Part shown: one piece after another, positions 25,499-34,128 of the stretch
How positions within the stretch are numbered: position 1 is the first letter of the stretch
Layout: every line of letters begins with the position of its first letter
Source of the DNA: an uncultured Agathobacter sp.
Lineage (GTDB): Bacteria > Bacillota > Clostridia > Lachnospirales > Lachnospiraceae
Direction of reading: 5' to 3'
Assembly (NCBI GenBank): GCA_945910395.1
Contig: CAMDYX010000002.1
Location: 44,001-108,000 of the forward strand
DNA: 64,000 nt
The notes under the pieces: model-generated
The model's input: the letters and a program-made list of their open reading frames with translations, nothing else
The model's database searches: none
Told to the model about the DNA's origin: nothing
Made by a program: the position numbers and the translations under genes

Positions 25499-27097
25499 TT
25501 ATTCAGCACTGTTAAGATCAGCCAAGCTTTCCTCAACCATTGATCCAACAGTTGCAACATAGGTTGCCATAGCATCATCTACAGATACACCATCGTTAAC
25601 TACAGAAGCAATACATACTTCCTTAGCAGTCTGGATATCACCAGCATAGTTTGTATATACCTCAGAAGCAGGAGATGTAGGAGCATCCTTCATATGGCTT
25701 GTGAAGAATAAGTTTCCTTCTGATGCAAGGTCAGAGGTAGATGCGAAGTTTGCATAGTCTCCTTCAAGCGGACAGATAACAAGTGCTGGATCCATTGCGT
25801 TCTTCTTCCATACAGAGTTTGGATCGTTAGGTGTTGGAAGTAAGTAGAATGTTCCCTCTTCATAAGGTCCGTAAACCTTCTCTTTGTCAGTTCCGGCATT
25901 AATTGTGAATCCTTCAGAAGCCTTTGTTGACCAGTGAACATCCTCTGCACCATAGGTCCAAAGAACCTGAACTTTTCCGCCATCAAGCATGGTCTCGATG
26001 AATGCATCGAAGATAGCCTGCTCACGAGCGTTGTTTCCGTCACCATCATCAATGATAGCCCATACAGGAGCTTCACGGTTAATGTATGCTCCAACCTCTG
26101 CGATTGGCTCAAGCTGTACAAGCTCAGAATCAACTTCATTCTTGATGAGGTTGTCTGTTAATGTCTGATACCAGGTTCCTGCCCAGTAGGTAAAGCACAT
26201 AGCGGATCCATCCTGGTTGTTAGAGAACCATGACTCACGAGCATCCTTGGTTCCGTTGGTAAGAGTGGTCGGGTCGATAACGCCATCAGCAACACCCTTA
26301 GCGATTCTTTCGATAGCTGCCTTAGTAGCATCTGTCTGGAATCCATCATACCATACACCGTTCTCATCCTGAAGAAGTGCTGGGTAAGCATCCTGCCAGA
26401 ACTCTGGTAAGTAGTTGGTATATGGAGCCTCTCCTGAAATATATCCAGCAGCGATTACACCATAGTTATTTGGATGAGCTTCCTTCTCAGCAAGAAGCAT
26501 GTTGTAGTAATCATCAAAGGTCTTGATAGAAGAAGGATCGATGTTCAATTCATCTAACCAAGCTTTCTTAACATATGTAACACATCCGTTACCATATGCA
26601 GGTGCAAATCCGTAAAGCTTTCCATCCTTCTTAAGTCCTTCGTTTACTTCCGGATATTTCATGCGGCTCTGGAACTCAGCATTATCAAATGCCTCTGTCA
26701 TATCCCAAAGGATACCGGTTGTAGCGTACTGTGCGTACTGATCTGCTGATAAAAGGATTACATCCGGATACTCACCAGATGCGAACAAACGTCCAACTGC
26801 ATCGGTATATCCTGAATGGTCAAGCTGCTTGATCTCAAGATCAACACCTACAGCTTCTTCCCACTGCTGCTCAAATGCATCCTGTCTGTTATCCAGGTTA
26901 GCGGTTAATGTTCCGTTAACAACCATTGTAATCTTCTCGAGGTTATACGCCTCTGGTTCTGCTGCTGCTTCGGTTCCTGCAGCTTCTGTTCCGTTAGCTC
27001 CTGCGTTGCTGTTGTCTGCTGCTTCTTCGCTTCCACAAGCAACCATAGACATAGCCATTGCAGCAACTAAAATAGCTGAAACAACTTTCTTCTTCAT
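25499..27097 (-). CDS. ABC sugar transporter substrate-binding lipoprotein
   Basis: A 532-residue family 1 solute-binding protein (LplA-like). The N-terminus is a lipoprotein signal (KKK, hydrophobic core, lipobox SMVAC with Cys21), followed by an acidic, Ala/Glu-rich tether (about 22-52) and the binding domain. It would capture pectin or RG-I oligosaccharides at the cell surface and hand them to the two permeases. ATG 27097 follows TGGAGG. A very good promoter lies upstream (27164-27192), with a LacI/cre-type box between promoter and gene (27138-27153). Confidence 0.94.
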   Translation of the reverse strand: MKKKVVSAILVAAMAMSMVACGSEEAADNSNAGANGTEAAGTEAAAEPEAYNLEKITMVVNGTLTANLDNRQDAFEQQWEEAVGVDLEIKQLDHSGYTDAVGRLFASGEYPDVILLSADQYAQYATTGILWDMTEAFDNAEFQSRMKYPEVNEGLKKDGKLYGFAPAYGNGCVTYVKKAWLDELNIDPSSIKTFDDYYNMLLAEKEAHPNNYGVIAAGYISGEAPYTNYLPEFWQDAYPALLQDENGVWYDGFQTDATKAAIERIAKGVADGVIDPTTLTNGTKDARESWFSNNQDGSAMCFTYWAGTWYQTLTDNLIKNEVDSELVQLEPIAEVGAYINREAPVWAIIDDGDGNNAREQAIFDAFIETMLDGGKVQVLWTYGAEDVHWSTKASEGFTINAGTDKEKVYGPYEEGTFYLLPTPNDPNSVWKKNAMDPALVICPLEGDYANFASTSDLASEGNLFFTSHMKDAPTSPASEVYTNYAGDIQTAKEVCIASVVNDGVSVDDAMATYVATVGSMVEESLADLNSAE

Positions 27098-27137
27098 TAT
27101 AAATTTCCTCCATTTAGAATGTTAAAAATGTTTTCGA

Positions 27138-27153
27138 TGTAAGCGGTTTCACA
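27138..27153. promoter_or_regulatory. LacI/cre-type operator before the importer operon
   Basis: TGTAAGCGGTTTCACA is palindromic around CG and lies about 15 bp downstream of the -10, so bound repressor would block transcription. It shares TGTAAGCG with the uxaB box at 4338, so either the local LacI regulator or CcpA could bind. Confidence 0.65.
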
Positions 27154-27163
27154 TCTTGGTTAC

Positions 27164-27192
27164 ATATTATCATGCTATGAACATTTTGTAAA
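27164..27192 (-). promoter_or_regulatory. Strong promoter of the importer operon
   Basis: Minus strand: -35 TTTACA (27192-27187), spacer of exactly 17 bp ending in TGA, and -10 TAATAT (27169-27164), which gives an extended -10 as well. Confidence 0.8.
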
Positions 27193-27270
27193 CAGAATTC
27201 TTTCCTAAAATTATCTATTTGTACCAATTTTACATTTTATTCCTCAAGCTTTTGTGCAGATTGACCATTC

Positions 27271-27299
27271 TTGCGTTCTTCTTCGACATTATGTATAAT
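27271..27299 (+). promoter_or_regulatory. Promoter of the serine hydrolase gene
   Basis: -35 TTGCGT (27271-27276), 17-bp spacer, -10 TATAAT (27294-27299). The palindrome TGAAAGTGATTTCA (27299-27312) follows at once and could be an operator. The gene starts at 27341. Confidence 0.65.
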
Positions 27300-27340
27300 G
27301 AAAGTGATTTCATAAATTAGAATGAAAGGAACGCTTACAT

Positions 27341-28825
27341 ATGGACTTTAAGAAAGCATCTCCGGAATCCAAAGGGATTCCTTCCCAGCATATTTTGCAA
27401 TTTCTGGACGATTTGGAGAAAAAACATATTCCCATGCACAGCTTTCTTCTATTAAAAGAGGATGTTCTGCTGGCAGAAGGGTATTATTCCCCATACAAAA
27501 AGGAAACTCTTCATCGCATGTTTTCCATCAGCAAAAGCTTTACTGCCATTGCCGTGGGAATCCTTGCCTCTGAGGGAAAGCTTTCTTTGTCCGATCCCAT
27601 CATAAACTATTTCCCGGAAAAGGTTCCAAAGGAGGTCCATCCCTGGATTGCAGAGCTGACCATTCAGAATATGCTTATGATGCGGACCTGTCATGCCTCC
27701 ACAACCTATAAAGGAACGGAAGGAGACTGGGTCGGAAGCTTTTTTACCACTTTGCCCACCCACAAAAGCGGAACCATTTTCCATTATGATACCTCCGCTG
27801 CTCACGTGCTCTGCGCTTTGGTTGAAAAGCTTAGCGGAATGAACATGCTGGACTTTTTGAAGGACCGCCTGTCTGAGCTTGATTTTTCAAAAGACTCCTA
27901 CATGCTTAGCGATCCGGAGGGCATCTCCATGGGCGGAAGCGGTCTTGTTGCCACCTCCATGGATATATTAAAGTTCGGTTACCTTCTATTAAAGGAAGGA
28001 AGCATAAATGGAAAACAGCTTGTTCCTGCATCTTTTATCAGAGAAGCGACCTCCTGTCTTACCGAAACCGCAGTTACCGGTCCTATTCCAAGCGAATCCT
28101 GCGGTTACGGTTATATGATCTGGCAAAATGAAAAAGGCAGCTATGTTCTCTACGGAATGGGTGGTCAGCTGGTGGTTATTCTTCCGGATGAGCAGCTCAT
28201 TTTGGTTACCACCGCCGATACCCAGGGAATATCCGGGGGGAACCAGCTCATCTATGATGCTTTCTACGCAGACATCTATGAGCCCCTGCGAAAGAAAAGG
28301 GAGGTTACATTTTCCAGCGAGGCAGCTTCTGCTTTGCCCAAAAAGCTGCAAAATCTATCCCTCTCTCCGTTATCCTGCTTCGTCGCCGGAAAGGAATGGG
28401 AGCTTTTTTCTCCGATTATGAAAAAAGTCCACCAAAAAAAATTCCATATTGTCGATTCTTCCTTGAAATCTGCAAATCAGGAGCAAAATGTAAGCGTTTT
28501 CAATGATTTTACATTCATTTTCGATAAAAGGGAAGAAGGGGAGCTGGAATTTACTTTAAACGACAAGTCCTATCATCTGTCCTTTGGTTTCGGGAAGCTT
28601 GTGGAGGGTATTTTCCCAATTTATGATTTAAAGTACGCTTCCAGCGGGGTCTGGTTGGATCAGCATACCCTTTATCTTCGCTTCCATATCATAGACAAAT
28701 ACACCGGTTCCGTACATATGCAGTTCTTTTTTGGAGAAGACGATCTGACTATCTATATGAAAAAGAACGAGGAGAGCTGCTTCGAGGAATTCAGGGGACA
28801 TTTTTACGGAAAAATGATAAATTAG
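27341..28825 (+). CDS. Serine hydrolase of the class C beta-lactamase family
   Basis: A 494-residue protein with an N-terminal beta-lactamase/esterase fold (about 1-320). The S-x-x-K nucleophile motif is SISK (Ser62, Lys65), the YDTS segment fits the Tyr position of the second motif, and GMGGQL fits the third. The C-terminal ~170 residues are a separate beta-rich domain. There is no signal peptide. Many such proteins in polysaccharide loci are esterases or peptidases rather than beta-lactamases; here an acetyl- or feruloyl-esterase acting on imported pectin/xylan pieces is plausible. ATG 27341 follows AAAGGAA. It diverges from the importer operon. Confidence 0.85.
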   Translation: MDFKKASPESKGIPSQHILQFLDDLEKKHIPMHSFLLLKEDVLLAEGYYSPYKKETLHRMFSISKSFTAIAVGILASEGKLSLSDPIINYFPEKVPKEVHPWIAELTIQNMLMMRTCHASTTYKGTEGDWVGSFFTTLPTHKSGTIFHYDTSAAHVLCALVEKLSGMNMLDFLKDRLSELDFSKDSYMLSDPEGISMGGSGLVATSMDILKFGYLLLKEGSINGKQLVPASFIREATSCLTETAVTGPIPSESCGYGYMIWQNEKGSYVLYGMGGQLVVILPDEQLILVTTADTQGISGGNQLIYDAFYADIYEPLRKKREVTFSSEAASALPKKLQNLSLSPLSCFVAGKEWELFSPIMKKVHQKKFHIVDSSLKSANQEQNVSVFNDFTFIFDKREEGELEFTLNDKSYHLSFGFGKLVEGIFPIYDLKYASSGVWLDQHTLYLRFHIIDKYTGSVHMQFFFGEDDLTIYMKKNEESCFEEFRGHFYGKMIN

Positions 28826-28953
28826 CTTTTTTCGAAAATGCAGACATGTTATACTTTTACCAACAGGTAGAAGAAATGGAAAATGTCCCGCTTCAGAATG
28901 GTGTTCCTGAAACAGGAGAAAAAATACATTATACAAATTGGGAGGTTACCCGT

Positions 28954-29976
28954 ATGAAAAAAGAATTTGATTTACTTTCACTAGGCGAAATCATGCTTCG
29001 CCTTTCTCCAACCGAAAATGAGAGAATCACCAGAGGCGATTCCTTCAGCAAGCAGGCAGGAGGTGCCGAGCTTAACGCCATCACCGGCGCTGCAATGCTT
29101 GGGCTTCGCTGCGGAATTATTTCCAAGCTGCCGGCAAATGATCTTGGTGTCTATATCAAGAACCGTGTGCGTCTCTGCGGTGTCAGCGATGATTACCTTG
29201 TTTATGACGAGGATAAAGATGCCCGGCTCGGAGTATATTACTATGAAAACGGTGCATATCCGAGAAAGCCAAGAATTGTATATGATAGAAAAAATACCTC
29301 AATCAACAAATTGACCCTGGCTGATTACGATGACAATTTATTTTCATCCACCAGATGCTTCCACACAAGCGGCATCACACTGGCCCTTAGTCCACAGCTT
29401 CGCCAGACCGGAGTTGAAATGATCCATCGTTTTAAGGAAGCAGGTGCAATTATCTCCTTTGATGTCAACTTCCGCGGCAATCTCTGGACAGGAGCGGAGG
29501 CAAAGGAATGCATTGAATCCATTCTGCCTTATGTGGATATTTTCTTCTGTTCCGAAGATACTGCCCGCCTTACCTTCTTAAAGGAGGGGAATGCAAAGAG
29601 TATTATGAAGAGCTTTACAAAGGATTATCCGATTTCTATCATTGCATCCACCCAGCGTATTGTACATAGTCCGAAGCGTCATACCTTTGGCTCAATTATT
29701 TACAGCGCAAAGGAGGACACCTTCTACGAGGAGGCTCCCTACAGCGATATCGAAGTCGTTGACCGAATCGGAAGCGGAGATGCCTACATTTCCGGCGTCC
29801 TTTATGGTTTGCTTTCCAAGGAAGGGGATTACAGACGGGCTTTGGAATACGGAAATGCGGTCAGCGCATTAAAGAACACCATTCCGGGAGACCTGCTCTG
29901 CACCGACTTAAAGGAGATCGACGGCATCATCCGCGAGCATAAATCAACCGGACGTGTCTCAGAGATGGACCGCTAA
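28954..29976 (+). CDS. kdgK: 2-keto-3-deoxygluconate kinase (PfkB family)
   Basis: A 340-residue PfkB sugar kinase that phosphorylates KDG to KDPG, completing the galacturonate branch after UxaA. The N-terminal signature QAGGAELNAITGAAMLG and the C-terminal anion-hole/ATP motif RIGSGDAYISGVLYG are both visible. ATG 28954 (MKKEFDLL) has GGGAGG about 8 bases before it; the frame is open 36 codons further but without family match. No KDPG aldolase gene is seen in the window. The KDG assignment rests on family likeness and the uxa genes; another sugar acid is possible. Confidence 0.85.
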   Translation: MKKEFDLLSLGEIMLRLSPTENERITRGDSFSKQAGGAELNAITGAAMLGLRCGIISKLPANDLGVYIKNRVRLCGVSDDYLVYDEDKDARLGVYYYENGAYPRKPRIVYDRKNTSINKLTLADYDDNLFSSTRCFHTSGITLALSPQLRQTGVEMIHRFKEAGAIISFDVNFRGNLWTGAEAKECIESILPYVDIFFCSEDTARLTFLKEGNAKSIMKSFTKDYPISIIASTQRIVHSPKRHTFGSIIYSAKEDTFYEEAPYSDIEVVDRIGSGDAYISGVLYGLLSKEGDYRRALEYGNAVSALKNTIPGDLLCTDLKEIDGIIREHKSTGRVSEMDR

Positions 29977-29992
29977 TGCTAGGAGTTTTATC

Positions 29993-30640
29993 ATGGAACA
30001 AATCAAACCGCTTAAGGAAATGACTGTAAAGGAGAGAATTGGATATATCTGGGATTACTACAAGGTCACTTTTCTTGTAATTTTTCTGTGTGCGTTCTTC
30101 TTCGGCGGATTGCTGCTGCAATATTTTTCTTATAAAGAGCCCGTCATGGAGCTTATGATGGTGAATGCCTACCAGTACGATACCACGGAGCTGGAGGCGG
30201 ATTTTGGGGATTTCCTAACCGAAAACGGATATGATGCCCAAAAGGATATGATATCCATCAACTCAACCATCAATCTGAATGTCCGTTCCGGCGAGGATTA
30301 TGATGACCAAATAACCATGCAAACCCTCGTGGCTACCGGAACCTACAGCGGATTCTTCTCCGACGAATCTGTATTTGAGTTCTACGCGCCGGCAGGTTAT
30401 TTCCGGGACCTTTCCCTGATCCTTACGGAGGATGAACTAAAGCGTCTGTCTGACTGTCTTGTCTACGGTCGTACTGAGGATGATCCGACAGAATATCCCT
30501 GCGGGCTTATCCTGGATTCCTCCAACTGCAGCTGGCTGTCAAAAACCAATTACGAGGTGTGCTACTTCGGTATACTAAAAGGTAATTTAAGCGACGAGCT
30601 TGCTACTGCATTCCTTCGCTACATTATTGATACCATTTAA
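29993..30640 (+). CDS. Unknown single-pass membrane protein after kdgK
   Basis: A 215-residue protein I do not recognise. A charged cytoplasmic N-terminus (1-22), one membrane helix (about 24-47, ending in LLLQYF) and a large acidic outer domain are visible. ATG 29993 follows TAGGAG, 17 bp after kdgK, so the two genes are cotranscribed. It has the same build as the 199-residue protein at 8341 (short inside, one helix, acidic outside), although I see no clear sequence likeness. A role in sensing or assembling the sugar uptake machinery is conjecture. Confidence 0.65.
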   Translation: MEQIKPLKEMTVKERIGYIWDYYKVTFLVIFLCAFFFGGLLLQYFSYKEPVMELMMVNAYQYDTTELEADFGDFLTENGYDAQKDMISINSTINLNVRSGEDYDDQITMQTLVATGTYSGFFSDESVFEFYAPAGYFRDLSLILTEDELKRLSDCLVYGRTEDDPTEYPCGLILDSSNCSWLSKTNYEVCYFGILKGNLSDELATAFLRYIIDTI

Positions 30641-30649
30641 GCATAAAAA

Positions 30650-30835
30650 TATCCCTTTTTTACAATTGTGTCTCTGAATGAATTTGCATATTTGAATCAG
30701 AACCCACTTTCGTTTGTAAAAAGCGTAGCGGTACTAAATTCGCAATAAATTGCTCATTAAGTGCCGACGCTTTTTAAACGTTCTGATTCAAATAGCAAAA
30801 TTCATTCTTGAACCCACAAAAATGAAAAAGGGATA
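30650..30835 (-). repeat. Giant-hairpin element, inverted full-length copy
   Basis: A ~186-bp copy in the orientation opposite to the one at 22643 (core reads AGCGGTACTAAATTCGC ... GCTCATTAAGTGCCGACGCT). It starts with ATCCCTTTTT and ends with AAAAGGGATAT. It lies between two convergent genes and could serve both as terminator. Confidence 0.85.
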
Positions 30836-30841
30836 TTATTT

Positions 30842-33253
30842 TTATATATTGGGGTATACCGTTTTAGGAAGCGGATAATCTTTTGCTTCTTTTTTATAAC
30901 TATATCCGGTTTCCGGCGTTGCGGTAGTTGGATATCCATAAAGCGTATCCTGCGGAGTTCCCGGAGCCGGAGCATTTACCTCCACCAGATGGATTTCCCC
31001 CACCGAGGAATTTTCCAGAGAAAACTCCTCAACCGAGGTGGTAAAATAAGGTTCATCCACAATATACTCTAAATTCGTAGGGCGTCTGAAATGGTTGGTT
31101 ACAAGAGCCACACCATTTTGTACATTGGCATTTACAGAATCAAAGCAGACATTCTCCGCATCATCCAACACGGCAATGTGCCGCTCATCCTGCTCTTCCA
31201 CCGATATCTTCACATTTGATACAAAAAGTCCCTTCACATGTCGGGCATAAATACCATATGCCGGTAGGATTCCCCAGTTGCTGGGTTCCGGGTACACATC
31301 GCTAAGCTCCGGAACATTATAAGGATCATCCACCCAGGCGCCCTTCTCATCATCCCAGTCTACCCGGGGAAGCAGTCCCTCATTTTTTGCAAAAAACGGA
31401 TTTACCTGCCATGGAAGCTTCTGTACCAGCTCCTTTGTTCCAAACTGACTGAATTTCCAGTCTGTGAAAATCTGTCGCTGCTCTACTGCCTGTTCCATGG
31501 TAATGCCGCCCCGATAGGTCACTTCTATGTTTTCAAGCTGCACATTTTCAATAGGGCTGTCGGTAAGTCCCATAAGAAGGATCGGATATCTGGGATCTGC
31601 ATCGGTAACCTTTACATTTTTTATGCGGATGTTGGAAACCTTTGCCAGTTTTTCATATCCGCAGGCATTTGCATAGTAGTATTCTTCCCGTTTCGTATGA
31701 AGCTCATGGTCCATATCTGAAACATACTTTCCTGTATCCACATCATAGCGGATCGGATAGGTTTTGCCGTCCTTTCGAACCAGATTTGCCTCATTTACAG
31801 AAGCCGGATTCTTATCATCCACGATGCAAAACTCATTCACGCCGTCAATACATACCTTTTTCGTTTTATTGTAAGATGGTTTGAAACGCTTTGCCGGATA
31901 CTTTTCATATTCGTCGGAATTCGGAAGAATCCAGTTACAGTTATCCAATCGCACATTCCCTCTTCCTGCCGGGAAATCATCCTTTGGGCTGTTTCCTGTT
32001 ACCGGAAAACGTCCTCTCTCCCCCGCACGGATATAGAAGGGCGAACTGCTGATATGCTTCATGGTACAGTCTTCAAATATAATGTCTTTCAGGGGTGAGC
32101 CATCCACCGCCTCCAGGGCAAAGCCTCTGGATCGGTCAAACACCGTTCTTCTTACGGTTACCTGTTCATATCCGCAGGTGGACTCTGTTCCCAGTTTTAC
32201 TCTTCCTGTGGGTCCGCAGGCATCGTCTGCCACCATCTTTTCCGTGGTATAGGTTTTATTGTAAACCGTTCCTGCATCATATCCACTAACCCTGCAATCC
32301 TCAATCAGAATATTCTTTGAGGGGAAATACCGACCCGCTCCATAGGATGCCTTTACAACAATTCCGTCATCCGTCAGGGAATTGAAGGTGGAATTTTTCA
32401 CTGTCACATTCTGACAGCAATCCAAATCCAGAGCATCCCGGTTGGTATCCACCAGGATGTGGTCAATATACAAATTCTCTACACCCTCTGTAATAATTGC
32501 AAAATGTCCGCCGATTACAATGGAAAAATCCGCAAACACAACATTTTTACAATTTACGAAGGCAATTCCTTTGTTCCCGAACCAGCTGCCCTTTGAGATG
32601 TCAATCTCAGAATCATTGGCGCTTCTGGAAAACAGGCTCTTTTCGGACTCCTCCTTTACATGCTCGTCTACGATTGCAATATCTGTGCGATATCCCGGCA
32701 GTGAGCGCCTTTTTGGTTCCATAGGGTCTCCCCCGAGAAGCACGAATTCCCGCACCCCCGTCTTTTCATCCAGAAAGCTTCCATCAATTGTGCCTTCCCC
32801 GTAAATCATGATATTTTCCTGATGTTCCGCGTAAATCAGACTGTTTGCGAAGTAGGAATGTCCGTGATCCTGCAGCCCAAGATACTTGTTCACTTCCGGA
32901 GCAAGATAATTTCCACCCTCGCCGATTTGCACCACATGCTGGTTGATATACTGCAGATCTACATCGGTCCTTGCAGCGCTAAGAGTGGCACCTTTTTCCA
33001 AAAGCAGATTTACATTGCTAAGAAGGACAATCGTATACACGCGATAGGATCCTGCCGGAAATACCAGTGTTCCTCCTCCGGCCTTATGCAGTACTTCTAT
33101 GCCTTTGTTGATAAGTTCTGTGCACTCTTTCGGGGGCATATTCTCGCAATACCCCTCTAGTTCATTGATAGATAAACGGTTCTCCTCCTTCAGCAGCACC
33201 TCCTTTGTTATGGATGCTCCTGTGGCTTCCGGTATTTGTATTCTGGTCTTCAA
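30842..33253 (-). CDS. Large beta-helix protein, divergent GH28-like
   Basis: An ~803-residue right-handed beta-helix protein, distantly GH28-like. The NTDG motif appears as NRDALD and the next aspartate pair as TDDG (around residues 270-300). The GHG and RIK motifs of typical polygalacturonases are replaced (VKLGTES, GFALEAVDG). It may act on a side chain or backbone of RG-I/RG-II in the cytoplasm; no signal peptide is present. The start is uncertain: TTG 33253 has AAAGGAG and AGGAG upstream, while a GTG at 33307 gives 18 more residues without a clear ribosome site. Three GGGTGTA inverted repeats lie upstream. Confidence 0.8.
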   Translation of the reverse strand: MKTRIQIPEATGASITKEVLLKEENRLSINELEGYCENMPPKECTELINKGIEVLHKAGGGTLVFPAGSYRVYTIVLLSNVNLLLEKGATLSAARTDVDLQYINQHVVQIGEGGNYLAPEVNKYLGLQDHGHSYFANSLIYAEHQENIMIYGEGTIDGSFLDEKTGVREFVLLGGDPMEPKRRSLPGYRTDIAIVDEHVKEESEKSLFSRSANDSEIDISKGSWFGNKGIAFVNCKNVVFADFSIVIGGHFAIITEGVENLYIDHILVDTNRDALDLDCCQNVTVKNSTFNSLTDDGIVVKASYGAGRYFPSKNILIEDCRVSGYDAGTVYNKTYTTEKMVADDACGPTGRVKLGTESTCGYEQVTVRRTVFDRSRGFALEAVDGSPLKDIIFEDCTMKHISSSPFYIRAGERGRFPVTGNSPKDDFPAGRGNVRLDNCNWILPNSDEYEKYPAKRFKPSYNKTKKVCIDGVNEFCIVDDKNPASVNEANLVRKDGKTYPIRYDVDTGKYVSDMDHELHTKREEYYYANACGYEKLAKVSNIRIKNVKVTDADPRYPILLMGLTDSPIENVQLENIEVTYRGGITMEQAVEQRQIFTDWKFSQFGTKELVQKLPWQVNPFFAKNEGLLPRVDWDDEKGAWVDDPYNVPELSDVYPEPSNWGILPAYGIYARHVKGLFVSNVKISVEEQDERHIAVLDDAENVCFDSVNANVQNGVALVTNHFRRPTNLEYIVDEPYFTTSVEEFSLENSSVGEIHLVEVNAPAPGTPQDTLYGYPTTATPETGYSYKKEAKDYPLPKTVYPNI

Positions 33254-33401
33254 TTTACTCCTATCTCCTTTATTCTGCTCAATTAATTCCGGTTTAACAA
33301 ATTTCACTTTTTGGATTCTCTTTTTTGAGTCCAGCTTTTTTTGATTCCGGCTTTTCTTGGTCTTTCTCTGACCGTCCTGTCTGGGTAAGCTCTTAGTTCG
33401 A

Positions 33402-33599
33402 GTTTTGGGTGTACAGGCTTATTTCCATCCTCTCACACCCAAAACATGATCATTTTTTCCTATATTTTTGCATTTTCGGATATTTTATAACATTTTTTTA
33501 CGAAAATTGGGTGTAATACGCCTTTTCCACCCCGTATACACCCAATTCCATATTTTTTTGGGTGTAAATGACATTCAGCACCCTCTCTACACCCAATTT
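33402..33599. repeat. Three inverted repeats with GGGTGTA / TACACCC arms
   Basis: Imperfect palindromes of 43-44 bp lie at 33402-33445 (GTTTTGGGTGTA ... CACACCCAAAAC), 33505-33547 (AATTGGGTGTAATACG ... CGTATACACCCAATT) and 33556-33599 (TTTTGGGTGTAA ... CTACACCCAATTT). The arms are 11-12 bp and the loops about 20 nt. They lie upstream of the beta-helix gene and after the end of the microcompartment operon. They could be multiple operators or a DNA site for a binding protein. Confidence 0.75.
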
Positions 33600-33607
33600 G
33601 TTTTAAA

Positions 33608-33794
33608 AGTCCCTTTTCAGAATTGTGTTCCTAAGAATGGATTTGCTATTCTAATTGCAGACTGTAAAGGAACGCCGGTACTTAATGAGCAATTCTTGCG
33701 AATTTAGTATCGCTGCGTTCCGTCCCAAGCAAAAGCGCGTCTGCAATAGAATATGCAAATCCATTCGGGAACACCTTTCCGGAATGGGCGTTTT
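33608..33794 (+). repeat. Giant-hairpin element, divergent copy with compensatory changes
   Basis: This copy keeps the core (GGTACTTAATGAGC, GCGAATTTAGTA) but differs in the stems. Where others have TCAGAAC / GTTCTGA it has TTGCAGAC / GTCTGCAA, and where others have AAAAAGCG / CGCTTTTT it has AAGGAACGC / GCGTTCC. Both arms changed together, so pairing is kept. It lies 30 bp after the last gene of the microcompartment operon. Confidence 0.85.
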
Positions 33795-33825
33795 AAAAAT
33801 TTAGTCTATAGCTTTGGAAAATATC

Positions 33826-34128
33826 TTACAACAAATAAAACGGAAGTTCCTCTGTAATATGGTATACAGTTTGCGTCTGCAAATCCTGTTTTGAGATTGT
33901 TGTTCTCTTTTGAGCAGTCCCCTTCTGATCTGCCTTTCCTGCAGTGATCTTTTCTGCAGCGGTCTTTACGGCAGTTGCCTTTCCTGTAGTTTTCTTTGTA
34001 GCCGTCGTCTTTCCAGCGGCTGCTTTTCCTGCAGAAGACTTCTCTTTTGCTGCCGCTTCACTAGTTGTCTTTTCTGCTTCCGCAGTGGTCTTTACGGCTC
34101 TTTTTATACTTCCTGCTCCTACTGGCAT
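33826..34128 (-). CDS. Small Lys/Thr/Ala-rich protein paired with ParA
   Basis: A 100-residue basic protein. Residues about 8-78 are a low-complexity run of Lys, Thr, Ala and Glu with recurring KTT/KAA units, like histone H1 tails, and are probably disordered. The end (QTVYHITEELPFYLL) is hydrophobic and could be a structured contact motif. It is a real gene: a perfect AAGGAGG lies about 10 bases before ATG 34128, and the start overlaps the ParA stop. It is the last gene of the microcompartment operon. By analogy with McdB, the small disordered partner of the carboxysome-positioning ATPase McdA, it could be the adaptor between ParA and the compartment shell. It could instead be a DNA-binding partner. 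Confidence 0.8.
   Translation of the reverse strand: MPVGAGSIKRAVKTTAEAEKTTSEAAAKEKSSAGKAAAGKTTATKKTTGKATAVKTAAEKITAGKADQKGTAQKRTTISKQDLQTQTVYHITEELPFYLL

Noticed and set aside
28489..28502. cre-like box TGTAAGCGTTTTCA inside the serine hydrolase gene
   Set aside because: It fits the cre consensus but lies ~1.15 kb into the coding sequence, with no promoter nearby; probably chance, though a roadblock role cannot be excluded.
27341..28825. A true beta-lactamase (antibiotic resistance)
   Set aside because: Only the general S-x-x-K fold is visible, there is no signal peptide, and the context is polysaccharide use; esterase or peptidase is more likely.
28846..28953. 36-codon N-terminal extension of KdgK
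   Set aside because: The start at 28954 has GGGAGG at ideal distance and begins the PfkB fold; the extension has no family likeness.
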